NCBI GenBank assembly: GCA_003170935.1
Contig: PMYA01000142.1
Coordinates: 1-7,145, forward strand
Reading direction: 5' to 3'
Length of the DNA stretch: 7,145 bases
From: Methanobacteriota archaeon
GTDB lineage: Archaea > Halobacteriota > Bog-38 > Methanoflorentales > Methanoflorentaceae
Under the pieces are notes generated by a model that saw only the letters and a program-made list of their open reading frames with translations, had not been told where the DNA came from and searched no databases. The translations under genes were made by a program, and so were the position numbers. This document shows, in pieces, positions 1-5,207 of the stretch. The first letter of the stretch is position 1, and every line of letters starts with the position of its first letter.

Positions 1-63
1 CAATTTCATAGCAAATAAGCCAATCCCTTTAAACGCTAACAAAGTATAGCCTCCAAATAACAT
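1..63 (-). CDS. possible N-terminus of an unidentified small hydrophobic protein, cut by the left edge
   Basis: Reading leftwards from an ATG at 63-61 gives 21 codons open to the window edge, starting MLFGGYTLLAFKGIGLFAMK. The stretch is glycine-rich and hydrophobic with lysines at residues 12 and 20, which suits a membrane or surface-packing protein, but it is too short to assign to a family. A GGAG ribosome-binding site lies four bases before the ATG. The frame stays open further upstream to another ATG at 90-88, but the upstream residues look random, so the ATG with the good GGAG is preferred. It would be transcribed divergently from RNase Z. A chance open frame cannot be excluded in 63 bases. 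Confidence 0.3.
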   Translation of the reverse strand, partial: MLFGGYTLLAFKGIGLFAMKL

Positions 64-85
64 ACATCTCCGATTACAAAAGTTC

Positions 86-98
86 CTCATAAAAAAAG
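86..98 (+). promoter_or_regulatory. possible TATA element of the RNase Z gene
   Basis: The A-rich run ATAAAAAAA lies about 16-24 bases before the RNase Z ATG at 113, and no Shine-Dalgarno motif is visible between them. This spacing fits an archaeal TATA box driving a leaderless or near-leaderless mRNA. The match is weak and rests on position and composition only. Confidence 0.25.
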
Positions 99-112
99 TA
101 GCTCTGTAATTT

Positions 113-1009
113 ATGCTTAAGGTCCTCTTTCTCGGAACTAGCGGGTCAATGCCAACAGTTGCTCGGAGTCTTCCTGCTATCCTAATTAAGCGAGACGGGG
201 AAAGTGTCCTCTTCGACTGTGGTGAAGGCACCCAGCGCCAAATGATGCGGTGTCGGACGGGGTTTAACTTATCTTCTGTTTTTATCACTCACTGGCACGC
301 AGACCATTTCCTTGGTTTGCCTGGTTTGATTCATACGATGTCTTTCCAAAATAGGGGTAATCAACTAGCCATTTATGGGCCTCGATGGACTGGAATCCCA
401 AACTTATTTTCCTTAATCAACCCGCAGTTCGAAGTCGATTTTATTGAAGTCTCGCCCGGTGACCTGATAGATCTTGGCTCTTTTTTTGTAGAAGTCTTCG
501 CTGTTGACCATGGAACAACCTCATTCGGTTATATCTTTAAAGAACGAGAACGGCCCGGTAAATTTAACCGAGAAAGGGCCGAACAACTAGGACTTAAACC
601 TGGACCGTTATATAAAACCCTGCAAAACGGAGAATCTGTATCAGCGGGTGGTCGAGTAATATCCCCAGAACAAATAATTGGACCAGAACGTCCTGGTCGA
701 AAAATCGTTTATGTGGGAGATACACGCCCATCAGATCGCGTAGTTCAAGCTGCTAAAAACGCGGACCTGCTAATTCACGAAGCGACGCTCGCGGCGGATC
801 TTAAAGAATATGCGAAGACTGTCGGCCATTCGACAGCATCAGAGGCTGCTCAAATAGCACAAGAAGCTCAAGTGCTTAGTCTCGTGCTAACTCACATAAG
901 CTCTCGGTACGCAAATACTTCGCAGTTGTTGGAGGAGGCGCGTCTTATATTTCCCAACACATTTGTAGCAGAAGATCTTCTTGAATTGGAGATTCTTTAC
1001 AAAGACTGA
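113..1009 (+). CDS. rnz: ribonuclease Z (tRNA 3'-endonuclease)
   Basis: This 298-residue protein is a short-form RNase Z, a zinc-dependent metallo-beta-lactamase-fold endonuclease that cuts the 3' trailer from tRNA precursors in the cytoplasm. The family signature is complete. FLGTSGSMPT (6-15) and FDCGEGTQRQ (34-43) open the fold, and the zinc motif HWHADH occupies residues 60-65. Further ligands appear as H133 (VDHGT), D203 (YVGDTRPSD) and H261 (LTHIS), with H239 in the GHSTASEAA motif. The flexible arm that grips tRNA (exosite) is visible around residues 148-176, with the expected GPLYKTLQNGESV. Length is normal for bacterial and archaeal enzymes of about 300 residues. The ATG start leaves the conserved N-terminus intact. 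No Shine-Dalgarno is seen upstream, so the mRNA may be leaderless. It stands alone on its strand and converges with the broken isomerase gene, 37 bases away. The assignment is secure. Confidence 0.96.
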   Translation: MLKVLFLGTSGSMPTVARSLPAILIKRDGESVLFDCGEGTQRQMMRCRTGFNLSSVFITHWHADHFLGLPGLIHTMSFQNRGNQLAIYGPRWTGIPNLFSLINPQFEVDFIEVSPGDLIDLGSFFVEVFAVDHGTTSFGYIFKERERPGKFNRERAEQLGLKPGPLYKTLQNGESVSAGGRVISPEQIIGPERPGRKIVYVGDTRPSDRVVQAAKNADLLIHEATLAADLKEYAKTVGHSTASEAAQIAQEAQVLSLVLTHISSRYANTSQLLEEARLIFPNTFVAEDLLELEILYKD

Positions 1010-1046
1010 ATAGAACACACGAGGGCTGAACGTGCTGATCGAATTT

Positions 1047-1785
1047 CTAAAGCGTGATGCGCTTCAAGTAAGACAAGCTTTGGAGGCCCTCATCGAGTGT
1101 TTTTAATTCTAAAACGAAAATGCCTTTGTAGTGCCGAAAGGCTTGCATAGTTCGTTCCCAATTAATGTTCCCGAGACCGAGCGGTAAATGTTCATCTGTT
1201 TGACCATTGTTGTCATGAAGATGAACGTGGTCAATTTTCATTTTCGAGAATGGGTCTATTGCATTGGTTGTATTAGCGTGGCCAACATCAAAGGTAAACC
1301 CCAGATCATCTGGACTCATCACTTCAATTTCATGAGGAACGACCGAGCAAAAAGTCTACGTTGACCATATTTTCAACGGTCACTGTTACTTGATACTCTT
1401 TTGCACGCTGCACCAACCTCGTTAGTGCCTGCTTATTTTTAACTAACGCCTTCTCTGTGCAGAACGCAGCTAATGGAGAGACGTAACCAGGATGGATTAC
1501 GAAAATACGTGCGTGATCAGCTAACCCTTCTATAGCAGCCTCTATCTGCCGGAGGGTTTCCTGCCAAATCGGTACGTTGAGGCTGGCAATATTTAAATCG
1601 GAAAATGGCGTGTGAACGCTAATCCCAAGGCCAAATGAGGACTCTGCATACTCAATTAATGATATTAAGTCTTGATCCAATTTCTGAGGGCCTTCCGCTA
1701 TTACTTCCCAGCCCTGAAATCCAACATTCGCAAGCTCCTCAAGCTGCGTAACGTCGATTAAAGCGGAGGAAAAGTATACATTCAT
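1047..1785 (-). pseudogene. frameshifted sugar phosphate isomerase/epimerase (AP endonuclease family 2 TIM barrel)
   Basis: Two minus-strand pieces in different frames together encode one xylose-isomerase-like TIM barrel. The 5' piece (1785-1330) starts MNVYFSSALID and ends in a TGA just after VENMVNVDFLLGR. The 3' piece continues in the next frame with PHEIEV, DDLGFTFDVGHANT and HVHLHDNNGQ, ending in VLELK and LKRITL. Deleting one base near 1338-1339 joins them as LLGRPHEIEVMSPDDLGF, giving about 245 residues, the usual family length. Metal-ligand candidates survive on both sides of the break: H58, H98 and E138 before it, and the DVGH Asp/His, HVHLHD His and VLELK Glu after it. The substrate cannot be told; relatives act on sugars or hydroxypyruvate-like compounds, or nick DNA. 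It is last in the four-gene leftward operon, its ATG one base after the stop of the kinase fusion gene. The intact active site suggests a very recent mutation, a sequencing error or, less likely, recoding. The ATG at 1783-1785 is preferred because an earlier in-frame ATG would overlap the kinase gene by 56 bases and adds non-family sequence. Confidence 0.85.
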
Positions 1786-1786
1786 T

Positions 1787-2704
1787 TCAAGCTCTCGTTG
1801 TAATCGTGTCAATGAGCTTTTCGGGTAAAGGCGTCGTGACACGAACCAAAATAGGCCCTAACGGATCCTGCGAAAAGTTCACTTTCCCCACCATTGCAAC
1901 TTGTTTATTCAAATAGAATTCAAAAGAATCAAACGCGAGGCCCTTCATAAGCTCAGTTTTCGCGGTCGCCCGAATTTGCTGCGTACGAAGAAGAATGCTA
2001 AATGTTTCAAGGGTACTGCTCGTTCCCTTTATGAAATCGTCTACGCGCTCCAAAACGGCGTCAGGAAATATGTTTAGAATGGCGTGTTCAACTTTTTCTT
2101 GACTCTCTGTTTCGTAAATCGGCGTCCTTAGGCTTATCGTAATAATGTTCTTCGATGGCTCTTGAACGAGTTGTTCAAGTAAACGAGATACGTTAGAGTT
2201 CAGTTCTTCAAGAGTCCCCTCGTTTTGAATAGAATATTCTGCAGCTTCTAGCGCCTCTTCAAGACCCCAAGCTAACTCACGTTCATCTTTTTCTTCAAAA
2301 CGTTCAAGATTTAGCGCATCGTCAGGGCGACTTCTGCCTTTAACCCTTTCAAATCTAACCATAGGGCCTGCGGTTATAGAAATTAGTTTGAAATCACCCT
2401 TGAACTCTTCTTTAAAAGCGTTTACCTCGGCTATTCCCCTAATACCATCTATAACAACTTTTTGAACTGTGAGACCGCGCACGACCGGAATGCACATCTT
2501 AGCTATCACATCCATACCGTGATCTGCGCGCAATTTATTGGCGATTGTTCCGACGTTCTTTTCACTCAGCGAAACACGTGACTTATGCATGTGAGATCGT
2601 ACTGCATCACCCATAGCCACTGAAACAAATCCTTTAGTTTGAGCAATAGCAGCTGCTTCAGATTTACCCGATCCAGGGAATCCTACAAACCCAATGACTA
2701 ACAA
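1787..2704 (-). CDS. UPF0200-UPF0201 fusion: P-loop nucleotide kinase-like domain plus exosome-type RNA-binding domain
   Basis: This 305-residue protein has two parts. Residues 1-182 are an adenylate-kinase/dephospho-CoA-kinase-like P-loop domain of the archaeal UPF0200 family. They show a Walker A loop GFPGSGKS (8-15), a MGDAVR motif (31-36), VIDGIRG (84-90) at the strand carrying the Walker B-type Asp, and an arginine-rich lid, RSRPDD (124-129). Residues about 186-305 match the UPF0201/COG1325 family, a small dsRBD-like domain described as a predicted exosome subunit; landmarks are SLRTPIYETES, FPDA and the closing DPLGPILVRVTTPLP. The substrate of the kinase part is not established for this family. 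The start is TTG at 2704-2702, supported by a strong GAGGAG site. It is third in the leftward operon, 28 bases after the radical SAM gene and one base before the isomerase start. A comparable fusion exists in Archaeoglobus (AF_1395, recalled from memory); other archaea usually encode the halves separately. Confidence 0.88.
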   Translation of the reverse strand: MLVIGFVGFPGSGKSEAAAIAQTKGFVSVAMGDAVRSHMHKSRVSLSEKNVGTIANKLRADHGMDVIAKMCIPVVRGLTVQKVVIDGIRGIAEVNAFKEEFKGDFKLISITAGPMVRFERVKGRSRPDDALNLERFEEKDERELAWGLEEALEAAEYSIQNEGTLEELNSNVSRLLEQLVQEPSKNIITISLRTPIYETESQEKVEHAILNIFPDAVLERVDDFIKGTSSTLETFSILLRTQQIRATAKTELMKGLAFDSFEFYLNKQVAMVGKVNFSQDPLGPILVRVTTPLPEKLIDTITTRA

Positions 2705-2709
2705 GTCTT

Positions 2710-2715
2710 CTCCTC
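2710..2715 (-). promoter_or_regulatory. Shine-Dalgarno site that fixes a TTG start
   Basis: GAGGAG on the minus strand ends five bases before the TTG at 2704-2702. It is the best ribosome-binding site in the window and decides the start of the UPF0200-UPF0201 fusion gene, whose P-loop begins only eight residues later. Confidence 0.6.
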
Positions 2716-2732
2716 TTTGAGAGAATTAGCGC

Positions 2733-3479
2733 TTAAGCAATTCCTTCGTCGCCTTTCTCAAGTGTTCGAATTCTTAGTGGGCGGCGACATTGCACTGCTA
2801 GTTTAGCTATCTCGTCACGTGTTAACATGGTCAGATCTGTTTGCGCAAACATTTCGGTTCTGCCTTGCTGCAGAGCATAAGGAATGGTCTTGAAAGTATT
2901 GACCATCTCTATTACCTCATCCGGGCTAAACAACCCTTTAAATAGAGTCGTTCTTAACTCGAACTCCTGGAGTTTATGTGCAGCTAACGCTTCGCGGCCG
3001 ATGTCAACGGTTCGTTTAATTTTAATGATACAAGTATTAGCTTTGCCGGCTCCGACGATTTGCGCATATTTTTGCGGATTAGAAAGAGGCGCCTTAATAT
3101 CGACAAAAAGCCCGTCAAGCAGCTGATCAGCGATCAACGTCGTCAGCACTTCGGGGAAAGATCCGTTAGTCTCCATTCCTACGAGAAGTCCTTCTTTTTT
3201 CGCTGTTTGAGCTAGAAACTGAAGTAAGTTTAGATGGAGCGTTGGTTCGCCGCCCGAAAAAACTATTGCGCTAATATAGTCCTTATTGCGTTTAATTTCG
3301 CGTAGCAACGCATTCGAATTGTTTGGCTGGGACGCACCCCAAATTCTGTAGTTTTGACAGTAGGTACACTTAAAGTTACAACCACGTAAAAACACAACCA
3401 TTGACGCTTTCCCAGGCCAGTCAATAGTCGAGAATGGTACTACGATTGATTTATCGAAATTATCTAGATTAAGTTGCAC
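2733..3479 (-). CDS. NrdG-like radical SAM protein (anaerobic ribonucleotide reductase activase family)
   Basis: This 248-residue protein is a radical S-adenosylmethionine enzyme. The 4Fe-4S cluster motif CNFKCTYC (C34, C38, C41) is complete, the N-terminal PFSTIDWPGKASMVVFLRGC is typical of archaeal anaerobic ribonucleoside-triphosphate reductase activases, and SGGEPT (75-80) is the SAM-binding motif. NrdG relatives generate a glycyl radical on their partner reductase using SAM and an electron donor, in the cytoplasm under anoxic conditions. It is longer than the roughly 155-residue bacterial NrdG; the C-terminal part (about 195-248, ending in RIRTLEKGDEG) is an extension I associate with archaeal members. 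No nrdD is present here, so the true partner is uncertain and another glycyl-radical or modification role is possible. The start is GTG at 3479-3477, with a weak GGTG site four bases upstream. It is second in the leftward operon, 48 bases after the AAA gene. Confidence 0.85.
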   Translation of the reverse strand: MQLNLDNFDKSIVVPFSTIDWPGKASMVVFLRGCNFKCTYCQNYRIWGASQPNNSNALLREIKRNKDYISAIVFSGGEPTLHLNLLQFLAQTAKKEGLLVGMETNGSFPEVLTTLIADQLLDGLFVDIKAPLSNPQKYAQIVGAGKANTCIIKIKRTVDIGREALAAHKLQEFELRTTLFKGLFSPDEVIEMVNTFKTIPYALQQGRTEMFAQTDLTMLTRDEIAKLAVQCRRPLRIRTLEKGDEGIA

Positions 3480-3527
3480 GGAACACCAACTTCAGAGAGG
3501 AAACGCACTTACGTTAATTACCCTCTG

Positions 3528-4589
3528 TCAGTTAAATAGTATACTCGGGGGGGACTCCACTTTGATCTTGCTTAGAGCATAATCGAAATGGCCCATGTTC
3601 ACCTCTGTTTCATCAATAATAGCTTGATGGAGCGCGATCTTCAACACTTTTTCGACAAGATCCCTGCCTGAAAAGCCCTGCGTTCGACCAGCTATTCTAT
3701 CAAGATCTACTGTTTCATGCAGCTTTATAGGGAAGGTTGACGAATAGTTCATTAATATCTGGAGCCGCTCTTCTCGGTTAGGAAGAGAGAATTCTATCTC
3801 CTCTTCAAATCTACTTCTCACCGAATGATCCAGCGCACTATGCCGGTTTGTGGCCCCAATCGTGCAGATGCCTGATCGATCCTCAATCCCGTCCATCTCT
3901 GTAAGGAGCGCATTTACGATTTCAAGGACGTCTCCCCGAAGTTCCTGGTAACTTCGGTCTAGTCCGATCGCATCAAGCTCGTCAAAGAATAGGATACACG
4001 GAGCCAGATCTTTTGCCCGAGAATAGAGAAGATGTATTCTAGCAGATCCCTCTCCAACGTGGTCGCCAATTAACTGGGTCGACTTGACAGTGAGTATTGG
4101 TGCATCTGTTATGCTCGACAATGCCTTAGCCATCATTGTTTTGCCAGTCCCGGACGGGCCAAAAAACAGGATATTCTTAGGGGCCCCCCTCCCGAAGCTT
4201 TCGGGATTTTTCAAATATCGCTCGATAAGCCTACATTTCTCCTTTGCATCTTTTTGTCCGACTATGTCTTCAAGGCTTACTCCAGCAGTAATTTGAGGTA
4301 TTTTATTCTCAGTCTCCTGCACCACGATTACAGTTGATTTACCAATCGTCGCACGTTTAGGTTCAACATTAATAATTTCAAAAGCAAAATCAGGATACAT
4401 CCTCCTATCGAACAAGTAGTCCCCTTTCTGCACAGAAGCGCCAAACCATTGCTCTTTCGCGTAAAAATCGAATACTCTGGGTTCGCTTACCTCAGGGCGT
4501 TCGAAATCACTCTTCATCGGATATCCCGCCGGTTTTAACTCGATGAATTTGGCAGAAGTCGACGAAGATTTAATAGCTAATTCGCTCAT
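3528..4589 (-). CDS. AAA family ATPase, archaeal proteasome-ATPase-like
   Basis: This 353-residue protein has a single AAA module. Walker A is GPSGTGKT (144-151), Walker B is ILFFDELD (199-206), sensor 1 is IGATNR with N248, the arginine-finger region is SVRSRFEEEIEF (256-267), and GFSGRDL forms the sensor 2 helix. The N-terminal 100 residues form a separate domain (key stretch KEQWFGASVQKGDYLFDRRM, 45-64) without the coiled coil of PAN or proteasomal Rpt subunits, so it is not PAN. It resembles the archaeal group containing Methanocaldococcus MJ1494, named as a 26S protease regulatory subunit homologue (recalled, not searched). Such proteins should form a hexamer and remodel other proteins, but the substrate is unknown. 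In place of the usual aromatic pore loop there is DHVGEG (176-181), with His where Tyr or Phe is expected. It heads the leftward operon. The ATG lies 21 bases behind a TTATAA box with little Shine-Dalgarno signal, so translation is probably leaderless. Confidence 0.9.
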   Translation of the reverse strand: MSELAIKSSSTSAKFIELKPAGYPMKSDFERPEVSEPRVFDFYAKEQWFGASVQKGDYLFDRRMYPDFAFEIINVEPKRATIGKSTVIVVQETENKIPQITAGVSLEDIVGQKDAKEKCRLIERYLKNPESFGRGAPKNILFFGPSGTGKTMMAKALSSITDAPILTVKSTQLIGDHVGEGSARIHLLYSRAKDLAPCILFFDELDAIGLDRSYQELRGDVLEIVNALLTEMDGIEDRSGICTIGATNRHSALDHSVRSRFEEEIEFSLPNREERLQILMNYSSTFPIKLHETVDLDRIAGRTQGFSGRDLVEKVLKIALHQAIIDETEVNMGHFDYALSKIKVESPPSILFN

Positions 4590-4610
4590 TTTTCTCTCTT
4601 AAGTGAATCA

Positions 4611-4616
4611 TTATAA
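4611..4616. promoter_or_regulatory. palindromic TATA element shared by the AAA operon and the thpR-cca operon
   Basis: TTATAA is its own reverse complement and lies centrally between two divergent genes. On the minus strand 21 bases separate it from the AAA gene ATG at 4589; on the plus strand 21 bases separate it from the thpR ATG at 4638. Archaeal TATA boxes centre about 26 bases before the transcription start, so both mRNAs would begin at or very near their start codons. No strong purine-rich BRE is obvious on either flank, which would leave direction poorly defined. This is inferred from position and sequence alone. Confidence 0.42.
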
Positions 4617-4637
4617 GGGTCAAGCATTAAAGTGTTT

Positions 4638-5207
4638 ATGATGCCCTCGCACAGTATTAGAGCCTTCATTGGAATTGACTTCGATAGTGAAACTCGAAAA
4701 AGACTCCTTGCGATACAACGTGACAAACTGAAACTAGACCAATTTTCATCAGTTAAGACTGTTGATCCAAGAATAGCTCATATAACCCTTAGCTTCCTCG
4801 GGAACAAAACATCTTCAGAGCTTTCGCTCATTGTTGAAGCGCTGCGCTCTATCTCGTTTCGTCCATTCCGCTTAACACTTTGCGGTATTGGGGTCTTTCC
4901 TAACATGAAAAGAATAAGAGTTATCCACGTAGGAATGAGAGACTCTAAGGATACAAAAACGTTACACGAACTAATCCTTAAAGCGCTAAAAGGACATGAA
5001 CCGGACAAGAAAAAATTCGATCCACATATTACGTTAGGTAGAGTTAAGCGGATTATTCCTGAGGAGTTAACGCTACTAGCTGCCGCCATAACCCCTCTCT
5101 CGACGTCATTTGTCGGCCAACTCAATGTATCCTCTTTTCAGCTTAAAAAAAGCACCTTGACTCCAACGGGGCCCATATATGACACGCTCGAGGAATTCCG
5201 ATTATGA
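4638..5207 (+). CDS. thpR: RNA 2',3'-cyclic phosphodiesterase (ThpR/LigT family)
   Basis: This 189-residue protein belongs to the 2H phosphoesterase superfamily, which hydrolyses 2',3'-cyclic phosphate RNA ends to 2'-phosphate and was first described as a tRNA-half 2'-5' ligase. Both catalytic H-x-T-x motifs are present: HITL at 48-51 and HITL at 130-133, the second in the family context FDPHITLGRVK. RAFIGIDF near the N-terminus and the closing LKKSTLTPTGPIY are typical. The protein should be cytosolic. The tryptophan often seen before the first motif is replaced (VKTVDPRIAHITL). Three starts are possible: GTG 4632, ATG 4638 and ATG 4641. ATG 4638 is chosen because it lies 21 bases past the TTATAA box, mirroring the AAA gene. 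Its stop overlaps the cca start as ATGA, indicating translational coupling; thpR next to cca is an arrangement known in other archaea. Confidence 0.93.
   Translation: MMPSHSIRAFIGIDFDSETRKRLLAIQRDKLKLDQFSSVKTVDPRIAHITLSFLGNKTSSELSLIVEALRSISFRPFRLTLCGIGVFPNMKRIRVIHVGMRDSKDTKTLHELILKALKGHEPDKKKFDPHITLGRVKRIIPEELTLLAAAITPLSTSFVGQLNVSSFQLKKSTLTPTGPIYDTLEEFRL

Noticed and set aside
1010..1046. Possible terminator between the convergent RNase Z and isomerase genes
   Set aside because: No T-run of five or more and no convincing hairpin is visible on either strand in these 37 bases.
1786..1842. Earlier in-frame ATG (1842) for the isomerase gene
   Set aside because: It would overlap the kinase fusion gene by 56 bases and add a non-family leader; the ATG at 1785, one base after that gene's stop, gives the standard beta-strand 1 start.
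2884..3126. Plus-strand open frame of 80 codons inside the radical SAM gene
   Set aside because: It lies wholly antisense to a gene with a full radical SAM signature, has low-complexity Ser/Leu composition and shows no family motif.
3480..3527. Possible internal promoter or small RNA between the AAA and radical SAM genes
   Set aside because: The 48-base gap has no TATA-like element at a suitable distance and no stable fold that I could see, so an operon junction is the simplest reading.
3547..3553. Run of seven G (seven C on the coding strand) near the AAA gene's 3' end as a possible frameshift site
   Set aside because: The frame reads through to a sensible end and normal length; nothing in the other frames continues a family sequence.
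4084..4296. Plus-strand open frame of 70 codons inside the AAA gene
   Set aside because: It is antisense to the Walker A region of a well-supported gene and encodes nothing recognisable.
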